This document shows, in pieces, positions 1 through 6,978 of a stretch of 21,645 bases of DNA. The notes under the pieces are model-generated. The model ran no database searches, was not told the DNA's origin, and worked only from the letters and a program-made list of their open reading frames with translations. The translations under genes and the position numbers were made by a program. The DNA comes from a virus, in the IMG/VR virus record IMGVR_UViG_3300030419_003589, positions 100,787 to 122,431 of that record; one strand, 5' to 3'. Numbering within the stretch: the first letter of the stretch is position 1; the number at the start of each line of letters is the position of its first letter.

Positions 1-2
1 CC

Positions 3-926
3 CTATAAGTATGATGTTGTGCCGTAATCTGGAAGACTCCTAGCTGGGAAGCCATCCACATCACTAAATACCCAAGCTCCTTGTTGTGCTAACATCCCTC
101 TAGCATCCTTCTCTCTAATCCAAAAACTCCCTTCTGGTTGATCGTGTACTCTGGGGCCACTGTTCCATTTACCCCAGCTATTTTGAACTAGGAACAGGGT
201 TTCTTTAAATCTTTTATTAGTATCATCGCAAGCGATCCAAGCCATAGCATGGTTCCAGCCAGAGCCACGTTTGGCAATTCCATTACTGTCCCTACGACTG
301 CTGAACCCATACCCAGAGCATACAGAGATAGCATACCCGTTGTTGAGTGCATCTCTGGCCTCCTGCACGGTAGTTATTAAAGATATAGTTTTTACTTGGT
401 GTTTTTTAGCCTCGGTTGTATAAATACTCGAAGGTATTTTGTGTTTAGCACCAAGGTTGGAATTGTATTTAGATAGATCTACTTTTCCGTAGTCTTTTCT
501 TATTAATAGCCCGCCCTTAGAGTGGACGTATTTAGCGGCACCAGAACAGGTCATACCCTGACCTCTATGCCCTCTAGATTGATAAATTGCTTCGTTAGCA
601 CCCCGAGCCTCAAAGGACTCTGGTTCTTTTTTAATGTCTATCTCCACCGCCCTCGTTATGTCAACCGCATTTCTCGTGGAGTGAGCAACACAGTCGCCTG
701 TCGTTTGCCTTTCAGACGGCCCAAAGCCAGCATCAAACTTTAATAAAGACTTAAACGGCAGGGAGAGTTTTCCCTCTCCACTACCGTGTAGTCTATAAGC
801 TGTTGCACCAAATAGAGGTGTCTTTAATTTAGCTAGAAGTTCTGCTGTTTCTTCTGGATCACATACGCTCCCAGCGAAACCTTCTCTGTAGGCATTTAAC
901 AGGTCTCTAGGACTGTTAAATTCCAT
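3..926 (-). CDS. Papain-like (C1 family) cysteine peptidase
   Basis: A complete 307-residue protein with the three landmarks of a C1 papain-fold peptidase. The nucleophile Cys79 lies in a Q-TTGDC-VAH context (Gln74 is a plausible oxyanion Gln). The catalytic His226 is in GWNHAMAW and Asn249 is in VQNSWGKW. No signal peptide or membrane segment is visible, so it would act in the cytoplasm, in the virion, or leave through a holin. It sits 2 bases downstream of a small holin-like gene and next to a membrane PAS-like gene. That placement suggests a lysis, tail or virion-maturation role, but this is inference. The domain fills most of the chain, with a 70-residue N-terminal part of unknown function. 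Family assignment is confident; the substrate is unknown. Confidence 0.88.
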   Translation of the reverse strand: MEFNSPRDLLNAYREGFAGSVCDPEETAELLAKLKTPLFGATAYRLHGSGEGKLSLPFKSLLKFDAGFGPSERQTTGDCVAHSTRNAVDITRAVEIDIKKEPESFEARGANEAIYQSRGHRGQGMTCSGAAKYVHSKGGLLIRKDYGKVDLSKYNSNLGAKHKIPSSIYTTEAKKHQVKTISLITTVQEARDALNNGYAISVCSGYGFSSRRDSNGIAKRGSGWNHAMAWIACDDTNKRFKETLFLVQNSWGKWNSGPRVHDQPEGSFWIREKDARGMLAQQGAWVFSDVDGFPARSLPDYGTTSYL

Positions 927-928
927 TG

Positions 929-1141
929 TTACTCCTCGTTTTTGTTGTCTTTAAGCCACTTAATAGCGGTATCCAAACCAACAGCAACGATAGGTACAAA
1001 AAGTGTACCAAGAGTACCCAGATCAATTTGATCTAAATTGCCAGCTACGTAGGTAAGAGCAGCTGCCCCACCCACCAATAAGGCGTTTTTGCCGATCTTA
1101 GAAATGTCGGCCCAATTAAGAGTGAATTTTTTAGAACCCAT
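929..1141 (-). CDS. Small membrane protein, holin-like
   Basis: A 70-residue protein with two hydrophobic stretches (about residues 19-34 and 43-60) separated by a short polar turn, a charged N-terminus and a Lys/Glu-rich C-terminal tail. Size and topology fit small phage holins or holin-like membrane proteins. It lies between the PAS-like membrane protein (1 base away) and the cysteine peptidase (2 bases away), so the three are almost certainly one transcript. No sequence motif proves holin activity; topology and position are the only support. An unrelated inner-membrane phage protein is possible. Confidence 0.6.
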   Translation of the reverse strand: MGSKKFTLNWADISKIGKNALLVGGAAALTYVAGNLDQIDLGTLGTLFVPIVAVGLDTAIKWLKDNKNEE

Positions 1142-1142
1142 T

Positions 1143-1727
1143 TTAGTTCTCCTTGTAAATATGAATTAAGAATCCTTCATGATCTCTATCCGTAATCCTG
1201 TACGGGTATCCTAGAAAATGTATACTATCATTTTTGATAGAGTTTGTGACGATATCTATCTTCCTGCACATTTCAATGCACGAGGTTACTTCTTTTACAA
1301 ACTCTTCTCTTTTATCTTCGTCTACTATGTTAACCCAATCGAAACCTTCTCTTGGGCTGTCGCTGTCCATTGTTAGTTTTTCAAATTTCTCATTAAACCA
1401 AGACATCCTACCAAAGCTGTCAACCTCGAATAGTGCTCTATCATGATAGTGCAATGAGGCCTTTGATCTTTGGTCTAAAACCTTTTGTGTTTTCTCTATG
1501 TTTCCACATGTAGTTCTTAAACAGTTTATTGCGTCTTTCATAGAGCCTCCGCCGTTTGGCGTTACCTCAGACTTAATAGTTTCTATTGATTTTTTTAAGT
1601 CTTCTTGGTCATCCAGAAACTTTATCGCTGGTTTCATCAGCTTTTTCCACATAAAAACACCTGCTGAGAAAACCGCCCCAGCCAGTGTTGTGGCCCATGT
1701 TATAGTTTCTGCATCAAAGCTAGTCAT
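1143..1727 (-). CDS. Membrane-anchored protein with a PAS-like domain
   Basis: A 194-residue protein when started at the ATG at 1727. A longer frame to 1760 exists, but its first codons lie inside the upstream gene's terminator, so the internal ATG (GGGG-rich stretch about 8 bases upstream) is preferred. Residues about 7-26 form one membrane segment, followed by a charged coiled linker and an NGGGS stretch. The C-terminal half (about 90-190) resembles a PAS fold: a hydrophobic beta strand (ALFEVDSFGRMSWFNEKF), then a DWVNIVDEDKREEF segment like the usual W-x-x-x-HPDDR element, and closing strands. No kinase or other output domain follows. It may sense a small molecule or simply mediate protein contacts. 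The neighbours are holin and peptidase genes. The PAS call rests on pattern recognition and is moderate. Confidence 0.6.
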   Translation of the reverse strand: MTSFDAETITWATTLAGAVFSAGVFMWKKLMKPAIKFLDDQEDLKKSIETIKSEVTPNGGGSMKDAINCLRTTCGNIEKTQKVLDQRSKASLHYHDRALFEVDSFGRMSWFNEKFEKLTMDSDSPREGFDWVNIVDEDKREEFVKEVTSCIEMCRKIDIVTNSIKNDSIHFLGYPYRITDRDHEGFLIHIYKEN

Positions 1728-1738
1728 TTTTATTCCCC

Positions 1739-1779
1739 AAAAAATACCCCCCACACACACTTTTGCGTGTAGGGGGGTA
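1739..1779 (-). terminator. Intrinsic terminator of the virion-protein gene
   Basis: On the minus strand an 8-bp outer stem (TACCCCCC at 1779-1772 with GGGGGGTA at 1752-1745) is extended by ACAC/GTGT pairs around a short loop and followed by six T residues (1744-1739). It starts about 20 bases after the stop of the 240-residue protein gene and overlaps only the discarded N-terminal extension of the next gene. This is a strong Rho-independent terminator, fitting a highly expressed gene. Confidence 0.88.
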
Positions 1780-1799
1780 AGAGTTACATTGCTAAAAGA

Positions 1800-2522
1800 T
1801 TAAGATGAAGTGTCGTCGGCAGCTTCAAATGCATCTTTCGCTTTGTATTCGTCAGTAATCGGACCGCTGGCGTGACCAAAGTGGTACGTCAGTTCGCCCG
1901 GAACTGATCTGCTTGGGTGAATCTCACTCGCAACAGCGGCTGAACCATCTGCCGGATTAACAAACGTCGCTGTGTGGGCAAACGTATTATAGCTAGCGGT
2001 GGCGTGAGTAAAATTAGGCGTGATATCCGTGCTAGGGGTAGCCATCGAATCAAACGAATTGTTAGGATTCGAGAAAGTACCCGACTGAGAGGCGATTAGC
2101 TGCTCGCTTACGCCCTGTTTAATAAGGCCATCATTGTGTGTTCTACTAGATGTAAGTTGAGTATTTGCAACTCCACCAATATGTGAAGACACACCCATCA
2201 TGACGAACTCTTTTTTTCTGTCATCAGCACTGACACCAGTAGTAGCTGGCGTAAACGCCAAGGTTCCACCGGATACAGCCTTTGCAACACCGTGTCGATC
2301 AGTAGTAGCGGCACCAGTTCCATCGTTTGCAACGACTTTAGAACCAATTGCAGTAGCAATACCATCGGGGTCATTGTTGAGAGGCATTCCCGACGAGAAA
2401 ACTCGTGAGCCTGCATCTTGAACGTGATCGTGACTGATGCCTCTTGCGACACCGCCATTGTTGTTGCCACTAGCGGTGACCCAGCCACCACCAGTTGCAT
2501 CTGTTGTACCTATAACGGCCAT
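1800..2522 (-). CDS. Probable abundant virion structural protein
   Basis: A 240-residue protein, unusually rich in Gly, Ala, Ser, Thr and Asn, with no Cys and only one Trp, and several loosely repeated GVA/GIA/GVS segments (for example near residues 23, 54 and 78). This beta-rich, small-residue composition is typical of phage capsid-decoration, tail or fibre-like proteins; no named family is recognised. It has an AGGAG ribosome site, a TATAAATA late-promoter box about 73 bases upstream, its own strong terminator, and a more GC-rich codon choice than its neighbours. All of this points to high late expression. The virion role is inference from composition and signals. Confidence 0.6.
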   Translation of the reverse strand: MAVIGTTDATGGGWVTASGNNNGGVARGISHDHVQDAGSRVFSSGMPLNNDPDGIATAIGSKVVANDGTGAATTDRHGVAKAVSGGTLAFTPATTGVSADDRKKEFVMMGVSSHIGGVANTQLTSSRTHNDGLIKQGVSEQLIASQSGTFSNPNNSFDSMATPSTDITPNFTHATASYNTFAHTATFVNPADGSAAVASEIHPSRSVPGELTYHFGHASGPITDEYKAKDAFEAADDTSS

Positions 2523-2594
2523 AACATTTCTCCTTAAATAGGAAATTTAAAAAAGGTTATGTTCCGATTCCTTGTAAAGTCCTATTGTCCTACT

Positions 2595-2602
2595 TATTTA
2601 TA
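2595..2602 (-). promoter_or_regulatory. T4-late-type promoter box TATAAATA
   Basis: The minus strand reads TATAAATA at 2602-2595, identical to the canonical late promoter element of T4-like phages, which needs no -35 box. It lies at the 3' end of the sigma-like gene, about 73 bases upstream of the ATG of the probable virion protein, as a late promoter should. One other exact copy exists in the window (10439-10446, plus strand, inside a gene) and looks incidental. Confidence 0.6.
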
Positions 2603-3113
2603 CACTAATTGTGCTCATTTTTGCCCTTAACTTTGACAAATTTTTCTTTATTTTTATTCTAATTGTCTCGCTGCAAACCCCTCTAGATAACGCAATCTCC
2701 CTGACTGACATGTTTTTATAGAACCTGTTATACACCAACTCAGGGTCGTCACAGTGGGTGTTAATCTCGTCAAGCATATCAATCGAGTCAATTTCTTTGT
2801 TCTTTGATGACAAAATGTTTTCGTAGATTTTGCTAGTAGGCTTGTTAAGGTTAAATTTCTTTTGGGTGAGACACTCCATCACTACCCCATTATAGAAATA
2901 TGTAGTGAACTTACAGTTCTTTGATGAGTTGAATTTCTCTGAGGCTTTCCAAAAAGCGTTCAATATACAAGACTCTATCTCGTCTGACGATAGCGTCCCA
3001 AAGAAGCTAAAAGAAGCCTTGCTAGCTATCCTTTCTAGGTCTCCCTTTGTTAGTTTTTGAGTTGATTCTTTGTTTTCAATTTGTTCCATTATTCTGGATA
3101 ATTCAATATTCAA
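2598..3113 (-). CDS. Sigma-factor-like transcription regulator
   Basis: A 171-residue protein built like a minimal sigma factor. Residues about 40-85 (SSDEIESCILNAFWKASEKF, then KFTTYFYNGVVMECL) match the region-2 pattern of small sigma factors. The C-terminus (about 125-165) carries a region-4-type helix-turn-helix (SVREIALSRGVCSETIRIKIKKNL). The start is a TTG at 3113 with an AGGAG six bases upstream; the first ATG is 24 bases further in and lacks a site. It directly precedes a TATAAATA box and a probable virion gene, so a late-sigma role like T4 gp55 is attractive. It is not visibly a gp55 orthologue, however. The family call is good; its promoter specificity is inference. Confidence 0.72.
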   Translation of the reverse strand: MNIELSRIMEQIENKESTQKLTKGDLERIASKASFSFFGTLSSDEIESCILNAFWKASEKFNSSKNCKFTTYFYNGVVMECLTQKKFNLNKPTSKIYENILSSKNKEIDSIDMLDEINTHCDDPELVYNRFYKNMSVREIALSRGVCSETIRIKIKKNLSKLRAKMSTISV

Positions 3114-3122
3114 TGGTTACTC

Positions 3123-3572
3123 CTATTTTTCATCTGGAATTATTTTTTCAATTTCTTTTCTGACTTCTTTGAAGTCAAACATTCTTCCGACCCCTACTAG
3201 GAATCTGTATCTGCTAAATATTTTTAAAAGCTCTACACCCTCCACGCTGTCTAGCTCGTCCCTTATACTTTCTGTTAGGTTGAAATTTGTGTGTGCTACC
3301 CAGCAATCAAAATTTGACGCTAGCGATATTTCACCTGCTAAATTCTCGTCGATGTTTAGCATTAGCGTTTCTTCTTGCGGGGGGTTTTCTAATTGCGAGG
3401 CGAGAATTTCTTCTATCTGCTCTAGCTCCTCTTCGCTAAGGTCTTGCAGGTTTGTGTATTCATTAGATCTTTTAATCATTGATTGATAGAGCTGGTCTAT
3501 TATGGGTGAGTTTATTTGAGATTCTAAAACATCTTCATATTTTTGCCACCCTATTTTTAGTGTCTTTCTCAT
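3123..3572 (-). CDS. Conserved-looking phage protein of unknown function
   Basis: A 149-residue acidic, soluble protein. The ATG at 3572 is chosen because GGAG lies six bases upstream; an ATG at 3584 in the same frame has no site. The N-terminal half is helical and charged (a Glu-rich segment around residues 45-60). The C-terminal half has a compact alpha/beta look: FDCWVAHTNFNLTESIRDELDSVEGV, then SRYRFLVGVGRMF. That pattern seems familiar from unknown proteins of large aquatic phages, but I cannot name a family. Its stop overlaps the ribosome site of the sigma-like gene, so the two are translated from one message. Confidence 0.65.
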   Translation of the reverse strand: MRKTLKIGWQKYEDVLESQINSPIIDQLYQSMIKRSNEYTNLQDLSEEELEQIEEILASQLENPPQEETLMLNIDENLAGEISLASNFDCWVAHTNFNLTESIRDELDSVEGVELLKIFSRYRFLVGVGRMFDFKEVRKEIEKIIPDEK

Positions 3573-3584
3573 GTGGTGCTCCAT

Positions 3585-4004
3585 TTATTTAATCATATCT
3601 GATGGTTTAATCCAAGGTTGCTCCTCCCTACTTTTACTTCCCTTATTTATTTTTTCTATTACGTCGGCCTCTTCTTCTGTGTATTCTATCATTTTAACTA
3701 CTATTCTGTTGAAAACTGCTTCATCTTCAGTGTCTTCAAAGCAGTCTCTAATCATTTGCAATGTTTCTAACTGGAATCTTATTGATGATAAGCCAGATAC
3801 TATTTTTGCAAATTTGCCAAGTGTTTCTTCTTCAAAATCACTTAGATGTACGTCCATAAATGTATCGTCAGAGGACTCTTTAAAGTAGTAGGTTATTGAG
3901 CCTAAAACTTCTTCCTCTCCATCAGCCTCGCACACTTCTTCAGGTGGTGGCTCTTTATGCTTGTCGCCGTTGCCACTTAGAATATTTCTTATTTTATTGA
4001 ACAT
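3585..4004 (-). CDS. Acidic protein of unknown function
   Basis: A 139-residue strongly acidic protein: a basic first 20 residues, a Pro/Glu-rich linker (about 18-33), then a mixed domain with long Glu-rich helices in the second half (about 90-125). No motif or family is recognised. The ATG at 4004 overlaps the end of the glycosyltransferase gene by 11 bases, and its stop lies against the next gene, so it is part of the 5049-2598 gene chain. It may be a small adaptor for a neighbour, but nothing in the sequence shows this. Confidence 0.6.
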   Translation of the reverse strand: MFNKIRNILSGNGDKHKEPPPEEVCEADGEEEVLGSITYYFKESSDDTFMDVHLSDFEEETLGKFAKIVSGLSSIRFQLETLQMIRDCFEDTEDEAVFNRIVVKMIEYTEEEADVIEKINKGSKSREEQPWIKPSDMIK

Positions 4005-5049
4005 AATTTATTATTTTTTCTGCTGAATTTTTCCAGCTAAACTCCTTAGCTGTTTCAATACCAGCCTCATTTGACGTACCCTTCTTATTTTCAATAAACT
4101 TTTGCATTTTAATACTTAGGTCAAAGACTTCATGCTGTCCTATTTTAGCCCATTTTCCTTGACCAAAGAACCATTTTCCGTCATGTGCTGGCTCTAGGTC
4201 TTTTATCGTCACTAGACCAGTGTTTTCTTTAGTGCAAAACTCAGTATGTGCAGAATAATCTGTTGCAATTACGTGTTTTCCACAAGCCATTAGTTCTAAT
4301 AGCTCTAGATTCCACCCTTCGCCACGAGAGGGAAACACCCCACAGTCAATTTGCGACATTATATTATACACTTCTTTTTGTGTCTCAGCCCTTGGAATAA
4401 TTCTAACCTTTGGATGGTAATAAAGTTGCCTCCAACGACTTTCTTCTTCAGGGGAGTTAAAGGGGTTATCGCACATCATCCATAATTCTACATTTGGATC
4501 GTGTTTTTCTACAATCTTAAAAGCTTCAATTAGTATATCATGCCCTTTACGAATTTCCCATTTGCCACAATTAAAGAAGATTGTTTTTTCACTACTCCGT
4601 GGTGTCGCTGGCTTAAAAATATCCATATCTACACCAAGTGGAACAACGTGGATCTTCTGGTGGTAATGCCCCCAATCGTAATTGCTTTTAATAACATCCT
4701 TCGCCCATTGTGAACAAACAAATAGCTCGTCGCATGATTGAAGGTGGTGTTTTTCTATATCAGTAAAGGTGTCTAGTTCAAAAATGGGAAAACCAACAAA
4801 TTTGCCTGACCCTATACGTTCTGCCATCTGGTTCTGATGCCAAATTTTGATGCAGGGTGCTTCTGGATCAAACATCTTAGATGTTTCTATACCTTTTGTT
4901 ACAGCGTCTGCATCTGCTTGGTTGGTAACTTGGGGTTGCCCTATCATGTGTAGAGCTGCGTTGTGTTCAGCCTGTAGAGCCTTCAAGATGTTGAGTCCAG
5001 CAACTCCGTAGCCAAGCTGGTTGATTGGAGCCATTAAATTTATATTCAT
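3994..5049 (-). CDS. GT4-type glycosyltransferase
   Basis: A 351-residue protein of normal length for a GT-B retaining glycosyltransferase of the GT4 group. The N-terminal domain begins with a glycine-rich loop (NQLGYGVAG, about residues 10-18). The interdomain region has VVPLGVDMDIFKP (about 135-147), followed by FFNCGKWEIRKGHDILIEAF, the usual nucleotide-sugar domain start. The EX7E motif is Glu244 to Glu252, in EGWNLELLE, followed by MACGKHVIATDYS. It would transfer a sugar from a nucleotide donor to an unknown acceptor (virion protein, DNA or host glycan). It overlaps the upstream membrane-protein gene by ATGA. The candidate sugar-activation genes at 9258-12152 could supply its donor (inference). 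Confidence 0.88.
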   Translation of the reverse strand: MNINLMAPINQLGYGVAGLNILKALQAEHNAALHMIGQPQVTNQADADAVTKGIETSKMFDPEAPCIKIWHQNQMAERIGSGKFVGFPIFELDTFTDIEKHHLQSCDELFVCSQWAKDVIKSNYDWGHYHQKIHVVPLGVDMDIFKPATPRSSEKTIFFNCGKWEIRKGHDILIEAFKIVEKHDPNVELWMMCDNPFNSPEEESRWRQLYYHPKVRIIPRAETQKEVYNIMSQIDCGVFPSRGEGWNLELLELMACGKHVIATDYSAHTEFCTKENTGLVTIKDLEPAHDGKWFFGQGKWAKIGQHEVFDLSIKMQKFIENKKGTSNEAGIETAKEFSWKNSAEKIINYVQ

Positions 5050-5498
5050 GATTTATAAACCTGTTGGATGAATGAATCGACTGTTTTTATTTCAGGGTTT
5101 TCTTTAAGAATTTTAGATGACTTCTTTTTAGCCTCCGTTTTGCTTTCTCCAAGACTGACCATCGTATTGATGCACTCTTCTAAAAAGTTTTTGTTAACTG
5201 GGCTTACATCTTCTTCTTGTAGCGACTTGAGTTCTTTTTTTAACTTAAGGAGCTGGATTTGTTTCTTTATTGATGCAACCTCGTCCTCCTCTTGTATAGA
5301 TACTTTTAATACTTCGCCGTTAGGCTCGTCAATATAACCTAATTGTATTTTATCTTCCTTTAGGTCTTGAATAATCGCTGGCGTACCTAAAGGTTTTGCT
5401 CTACCTAGATAGCCCGCCACACCACCTCCTATTAATACAAAGAAAAAGGCCCAAGATATTAGGGTCGCTGCAAAATCTGATACTTCTGGATTGTACAT
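5046..5498 (-). CDS. Single-pass membrane protein with RuvA-C/UBA-like tail
   Basis: A 150-residue protein. Residues about 9-31 form one membrane helix (TLISWAFFFVLIGGGVAGYLG). A charged coiled-coil stretch follows (about 70-95, alternating Lys/Leu/Glu). The last 45 residues (FLEECINTMVSLGESKTEAKKKSSKIL, then ENPEIKTVDSFIQQVYK) have the three-helix pattern of RuvA domain III and UBA-like folds, with a central LG-x-S-K-x-EA turn. RuvA's own DNA-binding domains are absent, so this is not RuvA. It may tether a partner to the membrane. It is coupled to the glycosyltransferase through an ATGA overlap. No clear ribosome site is visible at this start. Confidence 0.6.
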   Translation of the reverse strand: MYNPEVSDFAATLISWAFFFVLIGGGVAGYLGRAKPLGTPAIIQDLKEDKIQLGYIDEPNGEVLKVSIQEEDEVASIKKQIQLLKLKKELKSLQEEDVSPVNKNFLEECINTMVSLGESKTEAKKKSSKILKENPEIKTVDSFIQQVYKS

Positions 5499-5527
5499 AA
5501 TAAAAACACCGCAGTAGATTAATAAAA

Positions 5528-5932
5528 CTAGTTAATAGTAAACGTCTTTAACTTTTTATCTTCGGGCAAGACTGTCTCAAACGAGATGAATAACATACCA
5601 TCCTTCATTGAGACATCTTTTACCTCCTGATATTGACCAATCGAGAATTTAATAGTAAACGCTCTCTTGGCCACACCTCTATAATTATACTCTATATCGT
5701 CTTGTTTGTCAACCCCACTTGAGGAAATTGTCAAAACTTTATCCTGAACGGATACTTCGATGTCGTCCTTGCTGTATCCAGCAAGGGCTAGTTGAATCTC
5801 CGTTCCATCGTCCTCACTCTTTACGATATTGTATGGAGGGAAATTTGATCTATTGGTTGCAATAGAATCAAACAGATTATCCCATCCAATGCTACGATTA
5901 AGAAAATGTTGAATTAAAGTTGAGTTTGTCAT
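5528..5932 (-). CDS. hsp20: Small heat-shock protein, Hsp20/alpha-crystallin family
   Basis: A 134-residue protein of usual Hsp20 length. The alpha-crystallin domain spans about residues 34-125. It has a PPYNIVKSEDDGTEIQLALAGYS-type opening strand pattern, the DIEVSVQDKVLTISS strand pair, a YNYRGVAKRAFTIKF stretch and the DGMLFISFE strand that corresponds to the conserved GVL segment. The C-terminus ends LKTFTIN, close to the IEIN-type tail of IbpA. It would act as an ATP-independent holdase in the infected cell. Hsp20 genes are known from T4-like cyanophages, where roles in assembly have been proposed. Expression signals are a very strong AAAGGAGG site nine bases from the ATG and, 66 bases upstream, a terminator that may be regulated (see the RNA at 6030-6300). 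Confidence 0.9.
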   Translation of the reverse strand: MTNSTLIQHFLNRSIGWDNLFDSIATNRSNFPPYNIVKSEDDGTEIQLALAGYSKDDIEVSVQDKVLTISSSGVDKQDDIEYNYRGVAKRAFTIKFSIGQYQEVKDVSMKDGMLFISFETVLPEDKKLKTFTIN

Positions 5933-5997
5933 AATAAACCTCCTTTGTTACCCTATTAGGCATAACATAAACTTAACCTACTGCGGTGTGTATAGTT

Positions 5998-6034
5998 AAA
6001 AAAAGCCCCGCCAAACATCTTGCTTGGCGAGGCT
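5998..6034 (-). terminator. Intrinsic terminator upstream of hsp20
   Basis: Minus strand: an 11-bp stem (6034-6024 with 6014-6004, one G-U pair), a nine-base loop, then a T run (6003-5998). It ends the transcript coming from ssb and the candidate structured RNA. Its 5' arm (6034-6030) is also one arm of a small upstream hairpin (6045-6041 with 6034-6030). The two cannot form together, so the site could work as an attenuator for hsp20. Confidence 0.85.
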
Positions 6035-6300
6035 ACCAGCAGCCTGTTACTACGATCTGTCCTAATCAAAAGCTTAGGCTAGAGTGAACAAGTTCCTAGC
6101 GGCTTGCTGATTTATAAAAAGTGGAAGGGGTGGATTTTCAGTTGGTTACCACCAACGTTTCGGGGCAAAATCTGGCTACCCTTTGACAGGCTTCCCTACT
6201 TTGTACCATCGCCCAACAGCCTCATCCATTTGGACATACTCTATTGGGTGTGTGCCTTACCGTCTCCTGCTGGCTCCGGTTATTCGGCCACCTTCCTGAA
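6030..6300 (-). ncRNA. Candidate structured RNA between ssb and hsp20
   Basis: No credible protein fills 5933-6313. The minus strand folds by eye into a closed multi-helix domain. The closing helix is 6296-6288 with 6133-6123 (GGAAGG/CCTTCC plus TGG/CCA). Inside it are CCCAA/TTGGG (6248-6244 with 6216-6212), a GATTTT/AAAATC helix (6172-6167 with 6138-6133) and, nested in that, GTTGGT/ACCAAC with a four-base loop (6156-6141). A run of hairpins follows (6100-6078, 6078-6061, 6045-6030) and then the terminator. It is more GC-rich than its surroundings. I could not match it to RNase P RNA, 6S, SRP RNA, group I introns or common riboswitches. It may be an independent RNA or an hsp20 leader. Confidence 0.5.
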
Positions 6301-6313
6301 CTAGGGGGCGACC

Positions 6314-6646
6314 CTAGATCGTTTCATCTGCTGAGTCGGACGGCTCCCTGCCTAGAGAGATTTCGTCTGCCATAATGCAAACCGAACTTCTCTTATTTTG
6401 GTTTTCATCTTCGTAATCGTCAATATTTAACTTTCCTTGGATGGAAACCGGACGACCTTTTACCAGTCTCGGGTTAAGATTCTCTGCCATCTTGCCGAAG
6501 CAAAGAACGTTAATAAAAAGTGTCTTATCGTTTCGGCGGTCATTGACGGCCATTCTAAACTTAGACATAGGGGTGCCTTTTTTCGTAGTCGAAAACTCTG
6601 CATCTTTTGTAAGTCTACCGACACCGTTCCAACAGTTGCTATCCAT
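6314..6646 (-). CDS. ssb: Single-stranded DNA-binding protein, bacterial SSB type
   Basis: A 110-residue OB-fold protein. It shows the standard SSB opening (NCWNGVGRLTKDAEFSTTKKGTPMSKFRMAVND), the middle strand LFINVLCFGKMAENL, and the KGRPVSIQGKLNIDDYED stretch that matches the G-x-L-x-x-x-x-Y/W-E-D pattern of bacterial SSBs. Its C-terminus is short and ends SADETI, lacking the DDDIPF-type tip that recruits host repair proteins. This is common in small phage SSBs. It would coat single-stranded DNA during phage replication. It has a GGAG site overlapping the previous gene's stop, and its own stop codon sits in a 6-bp hairpin (6317-6301). Confidence 0.88.
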   Translation of the reverse strand: MDSNCWNGVGRLTKDAEFSTTKKGTPMSKFRMAVNDRRNDKTLFINVLCFGKMAENLNPRLVKGRPVSIQGKLNIDDYEDENQNKRSSVCIMADEISLGREPSDSADETI

Positions 6647-6648
6647 AT

Positions 6649-6966
6649 TTAAATCTCCAATGCTGATCTAATTTTTCCACGAACTACTTGAGTATTACCA
6701 CGGTTTGAAACGCCCGTAGTAGCGTTGTAAACATGACTTGTGAACTCACGAGTGAGACCAAGTGCTTTACCAGCCTTGAGTGTTTCTCGCTTATTTGTTC
6801 CGTAAACCTCTCCAGTGGTTCGATATGCGACCGCTGTTACTGGATTTACCGTAGCTCCACGGGCAGAACCGCGAGTTACCTGACCTGTAATTGTCTTTCC
6901 TTCTACATCGAAGCGATAGCTTGATGGCAGGGACGACAACGTTGAATAAAACTCATTGCTTTCCAT
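6649..6966 (-). CDS. Basic protein of unknown function
   Basis: A 105-residue basic protein with no Cys or membrane segment. The central part is Gly/Thr-rich (TITGQVTRGSARGATVNPVT). The second half looks helical with regularly spaced Arg/Lys (NKRETLKAGKALGLTREF, then NRGNTQVVRGKIRSAL), as expected for a nucleic-acid-binding protein. No family is recognised. It lies directly upstream of ssb, whose ribosome site overlaps its stop, and downstream of a coiled-coil gene. The neighbourhood hints at a DNA-related role, but that is inference. Confidence 0.6.
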   Translation of the reverse strand: MESNEFYSTLSSLPSSYRFDVEGKTITGQVTRGSARGATVNPVTAVAYRTTGEVYGTNKRETLKAGKALGLTREFTSHVYNATTGVSNRGNTQVVRGKIRSALEI

Positions 6967-6978
6967 AGTCTTTCCTTT

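Noticed and set aside
2198-2500. A 100-codon minus-strand frame within the virion-protein gene
   Set aside because: It is an out-of-frame shadow of the Gly/Ala-rich gene, with no ribosome site and an implausible Leu/Val-rich composition.
6241-6300. Cobalamin-riboswitch-like GAGCCAGCAGGAGAC string
   Set aside because: The other conserved boxes are missing or in the wrong order, so the similarity is superficial.
6104-6304. A 66-codon open frame on the plus strand
   Set aside because: It runs antisense through the candidate structured RNA, has no ribosome site, and every other gene here is on the minus strand.
6000-6313. RNase P RNA, group I intron or transposon-associated guide RNA
   Set aside because: The RNase P core (GAGGAAAGTCC type) and group I core motifs are absent, and no TnpB-like gene is nearby.
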